A stretch of 6,006 nucleotides of DNA from Paracoccaceae bacterium. GTDB lineage: Bacteria > Pseudomonadota > Alphaproteobacteria > Rhodobacterales > Rhodobacteraceae. The notes beneath the pieces were generated by a model. That model was not told where the DNA came from. It saw nothing but the letters and a program-made list of their open reading frames with translations, and made no database searches. Within the stretch, counting starts at the first letter, position 1. Each line of letters opens with the position of its first letter. Position numbers and translations under genes: made by a program. The stretch spans positions 5,155 to 11,160 of the forward strand of contig DOHJ01000063.1 of NCBI GenBank assembly GCA_003535335.1. Reading direction: 5' to 3'. Below are positions 1 through 5,589 of the stretch, piece by piece.

Positions 1-102
1 GATGATGAGGATGTTAACCACGGTGACGAAGATTACTAAAAGAAATGTGCAGGTTATTATGCTGATATAATAAACAACCATGCAAACCGGCGACGGGATC
101 AT
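1..102 (-). CDS. N-terminal fragment of a hydrophobic (probably membrane) protein, cut by the window edge
   Basis: An open frame starts at ATG 102-100 and reaches the left edge without a stop, giving 34 codons. After about seven residues (M-I-P-S-P-V-C) the protein is almost entirely I, V, L, F, Y and T, for example the stretch ITCTFLLVIFVTVV, with no charged residue. This is what an N-terminal transmembrane helix or an uncleaved signal anchor looks like. The start lies 6 bases after the anmK stop. The sequence TTTGAGGCTGGATG places a GAGG, partly inside the stop codon, 4 bases before this ATG, so translation coupled to anmK is plausible. An alternative in-frame ATG at 81-79 has no clear ribosome binding site. 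The family cannot be named from this fragment. A chance AT-rich open frame remains possible. Confidence 0.5.
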   Translation of the reverse strand, partial: MIPSPVCMVVYYISIITCTFLLVIFVTVVNILII

Positions 103-108
103 CCAGCC

Positions 109-1215
109 TCAAACCAGACCATCGGGGCAGCTCAACGTGCCGCCGCCTACAGGTGCGGCCACCCCTGTCGTCATTGGGGCCGATGTCGCCAGACCACGCA
201 ATACCCGCACAGCCAGATAAGCAAAAGCTTGCGCTTCCAACATATCCCCGTCCAAATCCACCTCTTCGACCGGCAGCACCGGACACTCCAGCAACACGGA
301 CAACATTTGCATCATCACGGCGTTGTGTCGACCGCCGCCAGATACCAGAATACTGCTTGGTGCGGTTGGGAAATACTGCATGCCGCTGGCAACAGATGCG
401 GCAGAAATCGCGGTTAAAGTTGCCGCTGCATCCGCATTTTCCAGCCCGGACACCAATTCCGCAAGATCTCCAAATTCGTTTCGATCCAAAGACTTGGGCG
501 GTATTTTGTGGAAATACTTGCGCTCTAAAAAAGCCTCGACCATGGTCTCGTCCACCGACCCAGCCTTGGCCAGATCGCCGTCTTTATCAAACGCCTGCCC
601 CAACCGGATTTTAACCAAGTCATTTATCGGCGCATTGGCAGGCCCTGTGTCAAATGCCAGCAAAGCCCCCGTATCTTCCGGCTTATCCTTGCCTGGATCA
701 ACCCAAGTCACATTGCCAACCCCGCCAAGATTTAAAAAAACAACAGGCTCTGTCGCCCCGATCCATTTGGCACAGGCAAAATGGAAAAACGGGGCCAAGG
801 GCGCACCCTGCCCGCCCATTTCAACGTCAGATGATCGAAAATCCCAGACCACAGGCGTTTCCAGAACTTGCGCCAACAAGCTGCCGTCACCCACCTGATG
901 CGTACCCCGACCGGCCGGATCATGGCTCAGGGTTTGACCGTGAAAACCGATCAGATCAGGCCCTTTAAACGTACTTAACAACTCGGCATGGGACGTTTCG
1001 ACAATCTCGGCCGCCGCCGCAACACCCTCGTCGCCGGGCCATTTGCCAAACGCGGCCGCAATCACAGCCTTTTCCGTGTCGCTATAGGCCCGATAGCCGC
1101 TTTCGCCAAAAGCAAAAATTTCGACCCCATCAGTTTGCAACATTGCCCCGTCCACCCCGTCAAGCGAGGTTCCCGACATAGCACCAAGCGCCCACACGGG
1201 GCCAGATTTCAACAT
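109..1215 (-). CDS. anmK: Anhydro-N-acetylmuramic acid kinase AnmK
   Basis: A 368-residue cytoplasmic enzyme, the usual family length. AnmK uses ATP and water to open and phosphorylate 1,6-anhydro-MurNAc to MurNAc-6-phosphate in peptidoglycan recycling. Visible family motifs are the N-terminal phosphate-binding [12 protein letters not shown] (residues 11-22), GFHGQT (90-95), GGQGAPLAP (134-142), NLGGVGN (162-168), AFDTGPAN (187-194) and SGGGRHN (292-298). The conserved Asp at 189 corresponds to the family's catalytic base. The ASKHA-type sugar-kinase fold is known for the family. The start at 1215 is chosen because the conserved region begins a few residues later and AAGGGAAAGAG precedes the ATG. 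A longer frame would need a TTG at 1257. No murQ or other recycling gene is visible nearby. It is divergent from tyrS, and the membrane ORF follows directly. Confidence 0.96.
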   Translation of the reverse strand: MLKSGPVWALGAMSGTSLDGVDGAMLQTDGVEIFAFGESGYRAYSDTEKAVIAAAFGKWPGDEGVAAAAEIVETSHAELLSTFKGPDLIGFHGQTLSHDPAGRGTHQVGDGSLLAQVLETPVVWDFRSSDVEMGGQGAPLAPFFHFACAKWIGATEPVVFLNLGGVGNVTWVDPGKDKPEDTGALLAFDTGPANAPINDLVKIRLGQAFDKDGDLAKAGSVDETMVEAFLERKYFHKIPPKSLDRNEFGDLAELVSGLENADAAATLTAISAASVASGMQYFPTAPSSILVSGGGRHNAVMMQMLSVLLECPVLPVEEVDLDGDMLEAQAFAYLAVRVLRGLATSAPMTTGVAAPVGGGTLSCPDGLV

Positions 1216-1225
1216 GCTCTTTCCC

Positions 1226-1248
1226 TTCTCAGCTAAGCTGGATATATC
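1226..1248. promoter_or_regulatory. Divergent anmK/tyrS promoter spacer with two adjacent palindromes
   Basis: The 68-base spacer between the two divergent starts must hold both promoters. It contains an 11-base palindrome, CAGCT-A-AGCTG (1230-1240), immediately followed by GATATATC (1241-1248), itself a palindrome. TATATC (1243-1248) could serve as a -10 element for tyrS with TTTCCC (1220-1225) 17 bases upstream. The same AT-rich site read on the other strand could serve anmK. Both -35 matches are poor, so exact promoter positions are inference. Confidence 0.3.
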
Positions 1249-1283
1249 AGGACACAAATCAGAAGAGAATGGAAAACTGTATC

Positions 1284-2534
1284 ATGACCTACCACGCAAA
1301 ATCGGATTTTATGCGCATCATGCTCGAACGCGGCTTTGTGGCTGATTGCACGGATTATCAGGCGCTGGATCAGGCCTTGGTTGACGGCGTGGTGCCCGCC
1401 TATATCGGCTTTGATGCAACGGCAAAATCGCTACATGTGGGCAATATGATCCAGATCATGATGTTGCGCTGGCTGCAAAAAACCGGCCATAAACCAATTG
1501 TCTTGATGGGCGGCGGCACAACCAAAGTGGGTGATCCATCCTTTCGCGCCGATGAACGTCCGCTGCTGGATGATGCGGCAATCAACGCAAATATTGCCGG
1601 GATAAAGGCGGTTTTTTCCAGCTTTGTCAGCTTTGGCGACGGGCCGACCGATGCGGTTATGGTTAATAATGCCGAGTGGCTGGATGATTTGAATTACCTT
1701 GGATTTCTGCGCGACATTGGCCGGCACTTTTCGGTCAATCGGATGTTGGCTTTTGAATCGGTTAAATCCCGCCTTGATCGTGAACAGTCGCTTTCATTTC
1801 TTGAGTTTAACTACATGATCCTTCAAGCCTATGATTTCCTTGAACTTAACCGTCGTTACGGCTGTTTGTTACAAATGGGTGGCTCGGACCAATGGGGCAA
1901 TATTGTTAACGGTATTGACCTGACCCGCCGCGTGCTGGACAATCAGATTTTCGGCCTGACCACACCGCTGCTGGAAACATCTGACGGCAAGAAAATGGGC
2001 AAGTCACAGGATGGCGCCGTCTGGCTAAATGCCGATATGCGCTCGCCTTACGAATTCTGGCAATTCTGGCGCAATACCACCGATGCGGATGTTGGCAGGT
2101 TCCTGAAACTCTACACAGAATTACCGGTTGATGAATGTGAGCGGCTCGGCGCACTTGAAGGATCGGAAATCAACGCGGCCAAAATCCGGCTGGCCAATGA
2201 GGTCACAACACTGGCCCATAGCGCCGACGCAGCCAAAGCCGCCGAAGCCACCGCGCGTGAAGTGTTTGAAAAAGGCGGCGTTGGAGATGATCTGCCGACC
2301 CTGACCCTGAGCAAAGATGATATCGGCGAGGGAATTTCCATCGTGCAACTGTTTGTACGCAGTGGTCTGGCAAAGTCCGGCAAAGACGCCAAACGCTTAT
2401 TTAAGGAAAACGGTGCAAAGCTAAATGATCAGCCGCTCACGGACACTGGCCAAATGATCACAGAGGCAGATATTTCAAGCCCGCTAAAACTGTCTGCCGG
2501 CAAAAAACGCCACGCGCTGGTGACCATGGCCTAA
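1284..2534 (+). CDS. tyrS: Tyrosyl-tRNA synthetase
   Basis: This 416-residue class I aminoacyl-tRNA synthetase activates tyrosine with ATP and charges tRNA-Tyr in the cytoplasm. The Rossmann catalytic domain has the HIGH-type signature HVGN (residues 51-54, in [12 protein letters not shown]) and the KMSKS loop as KMGKS (237-241). The tyrosine-pocket block YMILQAYD (177-184) and GGSDQWGN (199-206) are diagnostic of TyrRS. The C-terminal 70 or so residues, from about 350 ([21 protein letters not shown]), form the S4-like tRNA-binding domain, so the protein is full length. The start at 1284 is preferred because GGAAAA lies 7 bases upstream. An in-frame ATG at 1269 would add five residues, but its purine-rich AGAAGAG abuts the codon too closely. 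The gene stands alone on the plus strand, convergent with the DUF3179 gene. Confidence 0.97.
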   Translation: MTYHAKSDFMRIMLERGFVADCTDYQALDQALVDGVVPAYIGFDATAKSLHVGNMIQIMMLRWLQKTGHKPIVLMGGGTTKVGDPSFRADERPLLDDAAINANIAGIKAVFSSFVSFGDGPTDAVMVNNAEWLDDLNYLGFLRDIGRHFSVNRMLAFESVKSRLDREQSLSFLEFNYMILQAYDFLELNRRYGCLLQMGGSDQWGNIVNGIDLTRRVLDNQIFGLTTPLLETSDGKKMGKSQDGAVWLNADMRSPYEFWQFWRNTTDADVGRFLKLYTELPVDECERLGALEGSEINAAKIRLANEVTTLAHSADAAKAAEATAREVFEKGGVGDDLPTLTLSKDDIGEGISIVQLFVRSGLAKSGKDAKRLFKENGAKLNDQPLTDTGQMITEADISSPLKLSAGKKRHALVTMA

Positions 2535-2550
2535 CAGCTTCTTCTTGCTC

Positions 2551-2569
2551 AAAATACCTCCGCCGGAGG
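2551..2569 (-). terminator. CCTCC-GGC-GGAGG hairpin followed by TATTTT
   Basis: CCTCC (2557-2561) and GGAGG (2565-2569) form a perfect 5-bp GC-rich stem with a 3-base loop. Read on the minus strand the stem is followed by TATTTTG, an intrinsic-terminator layout for the DUF3179 gene. The opposite side has no T-run, so tyrS termination here would be weaker. The wider sequence GCTCAAAATACCTCCGCCGGAGGC resembles a short motif I recall as frequent at gene ends in Rhodobacteraceae, but that is memory, not a search. Confidence 0.5.
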
Positions 2570-2596
2570 CTCCAAGGTTGATGCCAAAACGGGTGC

Positions 2597-2626
2597 AAAA
2601 AACTGGCCAGCAACATTTTCCAGTTT
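2597..2626 (-). terminator. Stem-loop with T6 tract overlapping the DUF3179 stop codon
   Basis: On the minus strand AAACTGG (2626-2620) pairs with CCAGTTT (2606-2600) around a 13-base loop. The second arm runs into TTTTTT (2602-2597). The 7-bp stem begins inside the TAA stop codon of the DUF3179 gene. The layout fits a rho-independent terminator with a rather AT-rich stem. Together with the hairpin at 2551-2569 it would give the gene two tandem terminators. Confidence 0.45.
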
Positions 2627-3602
2627 ACTGGATCATCCAGATCCCGTTGGGGAAAAATGCGTGAAAGGCAAAGGCGAACATCACATCATGGGGCACATCG
2701 CGCCCGACTGCATCGCGCACCCTGATGCTGCCCACATCCTTGCCCTTGCCAATTTGTCCAGTATCCAATGCGGACGCCTGACCGCTGGCCCAACTGATCA
2801 CCAATCCGACCTCTTTTACCACAGTTTCTTTATTTAATCGTGCCATCGGCCACGCCCGTTTACCAACCCGAACGACCCTCATTAACGGAGCGATTCCATG
2901 GGGCGGCAGCTCGCCATTATATAAAAATGGCCGCGCCGAACTATCATAGCTAACATATGGATTTCGGCCATACGCCCGGGGGAAATCCGGTTGATCCATC
3001 ACCAAGCCTTGCGGGTTGCGCGCCTTGAATTGCTGCCAGCTTTCCATCCAGCTGGGCAATTGTTTCAACACATCGCCCTGATGCCGCCCGACAATGCCGG
3101 TTCCGATTGCCTGTTGCCACCAGCTTTCGGTTTCACGGTCAAACATCACCATATCCGAATTTCGCAACTTGCCTGAGACCCCGAATGTGCGCAATTTCCC
3201 CCGCACCCGACGGTCAAAAACCAGCCCCGAATTGCACAGCGGACAAAACGTCACGGCAACAGGTATCCCGCCGACCTTATCATTCACAATCTCGTGCCAT
3301 GTCAGATAGCGGATCGGGTAGGCCCGCGGGGGTTGGCCCTTTATTTCAAGGGTGATTACAGGTTCGCGGGGTGAAATACGGGTTTCGCTGGACGCATTGT
3401 GAAATTTTGGATTGTTCAGCGCCGGAATGCCGTCTTTGGGCGGCCCACCCGACATGATTTCAGACCAGTCCGCGACACTGCTGCGGGAAAAATCGGTGCT
3501 TGGCCATTCAGATTTCCAGCGTTGCGGATTGGCATTTGCGCTTGTGACAAAGACCGTAATCAAAGCAGTAAGCAGTGGAAAAATTCGTAAATGGCGTCGC
3601 AT
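2625..3602 (-). CDS. Secreted DUF3179 domain protein of unknown function
   Basis: This 325-residue protein begins with a Sec-type signal peptide: MRRH, then a hydrophobic stretch from about 5 to 20, then SANA with predicted cleavage after residue 24. Mature family blocks are TWHEIVND (101-108), VTFCPLCNSGLVFDR (117-131), FGVSG-LRNSDMVMFDRETESWWQ (140-163) and a C-terminal AFAFHAFFPNG (310-320). These are characteristic of DUF3179, whose biochemical role is not established. The CPLC pair (C120, C123) and the nearby conserved H103 could bind a metal or be redox active in the periplasm; that is inference. The start at 3602 is chosen because the signal peptide begins there and AAAAGGA lies 7 bases upstream. 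A longer frame reaches a GTG at 3701 but would run through the hairpin at 3682-3706. The gene is separated from the ppi operon by that hairpin and so probably has its own promoter. Confidence 0.9.
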   Translation of the reverse strand: MRRHLRIFPLLTALITVFVTSANANPQRWKSEWPSTDFSRSSVADWSEIMSGGPPKDGIPALNNPKFHNASSETRISPREPVITLEIKGQPPRAYPIRYLTWHEIVNDKVGGIPVAVTFCPLCNSGLVFDRRVRGKLRTFGVSGKLRNSDMVMFDRETESWWQQAIGTGIVGRHQGDVLKQLPSWMESWQQFKARNPQGLVMDQPDFPRAYGRNPYVSYDSSARPFLYNGELPPHGIAPLMRVVRVGKRAWPMARLNKETVVKEVGLVISWASGQASALDTGQIGKGKDVGSIRVRDAVGRDVPHDVMFAFAFHAFFPNGIWMIQ

Positions 3603-3646
3603 GATCTGATCCTTTTGTGGCATTCTCACAATGATGCCAGAGGATC
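3603..3646 (-). promoter_or_regulatory. Leader hairpin pairing the Shine-Dalgarno of the DUF3179 gene
   Basis: On the minus strand GATCCT (3646-3641) can pair with AGGATC (3613-3608), and inside it TGGCAT (3639-3634) pairs with ATGCCA (3623-3618) around a 10-base loop. The two 6-bp helices are joined by a 1/4-base internal loop. The 3' outer arm contains the AGGA of the ribosome binding site, and its partner UCCU acts as an anti-Shine-Dalgarno. The AUG follows the arm by 5 bases. This geometry could lower translation until the helix opens. The pairing is seen directly; regulation is inference. Confidence 0.45.
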
Positions 3647-3681
3647 TCAGCCGTGCATAGCCCCGCTCACGCGAGTTTGAT

Positions 3682-3706
3682 AAGGCGTGCGTTGCCCGCA
3701 CGCCTT
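3682..3706 (-). terminator. Strong 10-bp hairpin after the ppi operon
   Basis: AAGGCGTGCG (3682-3691) and CGCACGCCTT (3697-3706) are perfect complements around a 5-base loop. The hairpin begins 4 bases after the stop codon of the second cyclophilin gene. On the minus strand it is followed by ATCAAAC rather than a T-run, so it may terminate only partly or protect the 3' end of the mRNA. Its position and strength make it the natural end of the ppi transcript. Confidence 0.7.
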
Positions 3707-3710
3707 GATC

Positions 3711-4322
3711 TTATTCGTTGGTTACAGTTACCCGTTGCATGTAATCAGGATCAATCACAGCCCCGTTTGCAGCCTTGTCGCCCAGTTTGATGTTATAAAG
3801 CGTTTCCAGACCATCGGTCACACGTCCAACCACAGTGTATTTTCCATTCAGGCTTTTGGCCGGTCCAAACATGATGAAAAACTGGCTGTTTGCTGAATCC
3901 GGATGGGCAGAACGCGCCATTCCAACTGTTCCCAGTTTAAAGGGGATGTTGGAAAATTCGGCTTTCAAATCAGGCTTGTCCGATCCCCCCATACCGGCAC
4001 GGCTGGTGTCAGCACCGCGTTTGCCATACTGGACATCACCGGTTTGGGCCATAAATTCATCGATCACCCGATGAAATACAACCCCGTCATAAGCACCGGA
4101 TTTTGCCAGCTCGATAATGCGTTTCACATGTTCAGGCGCAACATTGGGCAAAAGATCAATCACAATTGTCCCGCTATGCTCCCCGGCCACCTCGATCACC
4201 AGATTTGGCCCCGGCGTGTCATCCTGAAGCGCATTTGATTTGGTGCCGTACATGAAAAACGCGCCCCAGATTGCCGCGCCCAACAAGACCAGAGCCGTGC
4301 CGACTAAACCGAATTTAGGCAT
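3711..4322 (-). CDS. Membrane-anchored cyclophilin-type peptidyl-prolyl cis-trans isomerase
   Basis: A 203-residue protein with an N-terminal transmembrane anchor (about residues 5-27, no lipobox cysteine and no clear signal-peptidase site), a short linker to about 40, then one cyclophilin domain to the end. Conserved active-site residues are in VFHRVIDEFMAQTGD (82-96, catalytic Arg 85, Gln 93), GTVGMAR (131-137) and NSQFFI (145-150). The tryptophan that confers cyclosporin binding in eukaryotic cyclophilins is not present, as is usual in bacteria. The domain probably faces the periplasm and isomerises X-Pro bonds in exported proteins. The ATG at 4322 overlaps the end of the upstream ppi gene by 8 bases (ATGCCTAA), with no good ribosome binding site, suggesting translational coupling. 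A TTG at 4331 would add three residues and is less likely. Confidence 0.9.
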   Translation of the reverse strand: MPKFGLVGTALVLLGAAIWGAFFMYGTKSNALQDDTPGPNLVIEVAGEHSGTIVIDLLPNVAPEHVKRIIELAKSGAYDGVVFHRVIDEFMAQTGDVQYGKRGADTSRAGMGGSDKPDLKAEFSNIPFKLGTVGMARSAHPDSANSQFFIMFGPAKSLNGKYTVVGRVTDGLETLYNIKLGDKAANGAVIDPDYMQRVTVTNE

Positions 4323-4821
4323 CTGCGGCAACTTTCATGGAAATCATCCGGTCCGGCTCCACTGGTGGCTCGCCCCGGGCAATGTTATCGACATGATCCA
4401 TACCCTCAGTGACCATGCCATAAACCGTGTATTGGCCGTTTAGGAAATCATTATCGCTAAAATTGATGAAAAACTGGCTATTGGCGGAATCAGGGCTTTG
4501 CGAACGCGCCGCGCCAATGCTGCCACGGGCATGGGGGATTTTGGAAAATTCGGCAGGGACGTTAGGTTTGTCCGAACCACCAGTGCCCGCAGCGCGCAGG
4601 TTAAAGTTATCTTCCATATCGCCATTGGCCACATCACCGGTTTGGGCCATAAAGCCGTCGATCACCCGGTGAAAGCAGACATTGTCATATTCGCCGGCCC
4701 GTACCAGCTCCTTCATGCGTTCAACATGTTTTGGCGCAACATCGGGCAGTAGCTCGATTGTTACCGTGCCGTCTTTTAGTTCCATCAGAATTGTGTTTTC
4801 GGGGTCTTTAATATCGGCCAT
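4315..4821 (-). CDS. ppiB: Cytoplasmic cyclophilin-type peptidyl-prolyl cis-trans isomerase
   Basis: A 168-residue single-domain cyclophilin with no signal peptide or membrane segment, so it should act in the cytoplasm on X-Pro bonds of folding proteins. The active-site strand CFHRVIDGFMAQTGD (49-63) carries Arg 52 and Gln 60. SIGAAR (101-106) and NSQFFINF (114-121) complete the binding pocket. The segment between about 64 and 92 (ANGDMEDNFNLRAAGTGGSDK and beyond) is a family-typical loop. The start at 4821 is supported by AGGAG (4834-4830) 8 bases upstream. It is the first gene of a two-gene unit, and its TAA lies inside the start region of the membrane-anchored paralogue. The two proteins share the cyclophilin core closely enough to suggest an ancient tandem duplication, one copy having gained an anchor. 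Confidence 0.94.
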   Translation of the reverse strand: MADIKDPENTILMELKDGTVTIELLPDVAPKHVERMKELVRAGEYDNVCFHRVIDGFMAQTGDVANGDMEDNFNLRAAGTGGSDKPNVPAEFSKIPHARGSIGAARSQSPDSANSQFFINFSDNDFLNGQYTVYGMVTEGMDHVDNIARGEPPVEPDRMISMKVAADA

Positions 4822-4877
4822 TTTGGGCGCTCCTGTTTATATTCGCATTTGGCCTGAACTTATGCGTTGTTGAACGA

Positions 4878-4905
4878 ATATTAAAGGGCAAATAATATGC
4901 ACCAA
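4878..4905 (-). promoter_or_regulatory. Candidate promoter of the ppi operon
   Basis: On the minus strand TTGGTG (4905-4900) and TAATAT (4883-4878) are separated by 16 bases, a partial match to sigma-70 -35/-10 boxes (3 of 6 and 4 of 6). Transcription would start near 4871, leaving about 50 bases before the ppiB start. A TATAAA nearer the gene (4841-4836) is too close to the ribosome binding site to be the -10 box. Confidence 0.3.
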
Positions 4906-5020
4906 TCTGGCAGCTAATGGTGAAGGAACCCAACCTGTTTTTAATGAAACAAATAAGTCACAGCCTCCAAACAATGGCCCCTCTGAAACGCCTGCTATGG
5001 CTTTCCAAATCACCGTGGTT

Positions 5021-5026
5021 TATAAA
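5021..5026 (+). promoter_or_regulatory. Possible -10 box for ftsB
   Basis: TATAAA lies 45 bases before the ftsB start in the otherwise featureless 4835-5071 spacer. No convincing -35 hexamer sits 16-18 bases upstream, so this is only the best available candidate. Confidence 0.25.
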
Positions 5027-5071
5027 AGCACCAATCAAGCCACAAAAAGATGGCACAAGAGGCAGAAATAC

Positions 5072-5374
5072 ATGAGTAATTCCCGTAAACGTCCAGCATT
5101 TGGTGCTGTGATTTATTTTGGTCTGGTTTTTTGCCTCGGCCTTTATTTTTCCTTTGCGGCGATTCAAGGTGATTATGGTTTATTCCAACGGGTGCAAATC
5201 GATGCCGAAGCGCAGAGTTTGCGTGCTGAGCTGGCCGATCTTGAGGGTCAGGTTGCGTGGTTAAAGAATAAAACCCACCGTATCTCGGATGAATATCTTG
5301 ATCTTGATCTGCTGGATGAGCAGGCCCGCAGTATACTTGGCATGATCCGTGCTGACGAAATTGTTATTCGTTAA
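5072..5374 (+). CDS. ftsB: FtsB/DivIC-family septum formation initiator
   Basis: A 100-residue bitopic protein: a short basic cytoplasmic tail (MSNSRKRP), one transmembrane helix (about 10-31, FGAVIYFGLVFCLGLYFSFA), then a periplasmic GDYGLFQ turn (33-39), a coiled coil rich in L, E and A (about 42-70), and a C-terminal block DLLDEQARSILGMIRADEIVI (79-99) typical of alphaproteobacterial FtsB-like proteins. FtsB works with FtsL and FtsQ in the divisome to activate septal peptidoglycan synthesis; those partners are not in this window. The start at 5072 is chosen because AAGAGG (5057-5062) lies 9 bases upstream and the extra 25 residues of the longer frame from 4997 are not family-like. It lies upstream of pdhA in the same direction, an arrangement I recall from related genomes, but the 215-base gap and a separate promoter argue against one obligatory operon. 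Confidence 0.88.
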   Translation: MSNSRKRPAFGAVIYFGLVFCLGLYFSFAAIQGDYGLFQRVQIDAEAQSLRAELADLEGQVAWLKNKTHRISDEYLDLDLLDEQARSILGMIRADEIVIR

Positions 5375-5473
5375 AGCATCCGGATTGGCGGTTAAATCAC
5401 GTTGCTTTGTCTTTTGTCGTGCCAACATCTGCGTTTTTTCGCCTAATGCCCAAAGATAAAGGCGTTGTGCTCA

Positions 5474-5494
5474 TATAATTTTCGGCTCGCGAAA
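5474..5494 (+). promoter_or_regulatory. Second consensus TATAAT box with a palindrome just after it
   Basis: A perfect TATAAT (5474-5479) lies upstream of the better-formed pdhA promoter, but no recognisable -35 hexamer precedes it at 16-18 bases. It is followed at once by an inverted repeat, TTTCG-gctcg-CGAAA (5480-5494), between the two -10 boxes. It could be an upstream promoter with an operator, or chance in an AT-rich spacer. Confidence 0.3.
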
Positions 5495-5502
5495 GTCTCT
5501 TT

Positions 5503-5531
5503 TTGCACTCTGCCTTTTGTTGCCGTATAAT
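5503..5531 (+). promoter_or_regulatory. Sigma-70-type promoter of pdhA
   Basis: TTGCAC (5503-5508) and a perfect TATAAT (5526-5531) are separated by exactly 17 bases. Transcription would start near 5538, giving a leader of about 52 bases before the pdhA ATG. This is the best-formed promoter in the window. Confidence 0.7.
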
Positions 5532-5589
5532 ATAGTTCAATGCTAAACTACTTTTATAGATACTTACCCTAACCCGAGGGCTCCCAATC

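Noticed and set aside
2..70. Short plus-strand frame at the left edge
   Set aside because: Only 22 codons, no ribosome binding site visible, and it opposes a better-supported minus-strand frame.
323..898. A 191-codon plus-strand open frame inside anmK, and several similar antisense frames across tyrS and the DUF3179 gene
   Set aside because: They lie antisense to clear enzymes, have low-complexity composition driven by the codon bias of the real gene, and lack recognisable domains.
1216..1257. Extended anmK start at TTG 1257
   Set aside because: The added residues are not family-like, and the ATG at 1215 has a good ribosome binding site right before the conserved [10 protein letters not shown] motif.
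3603..3701. Extended DUF3179 start at GTG 3701
   Set aside because: It would place the signal peptide internally and run through the strong hairpin that ends the ppi operon.
4997..5071. Extended ftsB start at ATG 4997
   Set aside because: There is no ribosome binding site there, and the extra basic segment does not resemble FtsB, whereas the ATG at 5072 has AAGAGG at 9 bases.
5440..5464. CGCCT/AGGCG inverted repeat after ftsB as a terminator
   Set aside because: Only a 5-bp stem with a 15-base loop and no T-run after it; too weak to call.
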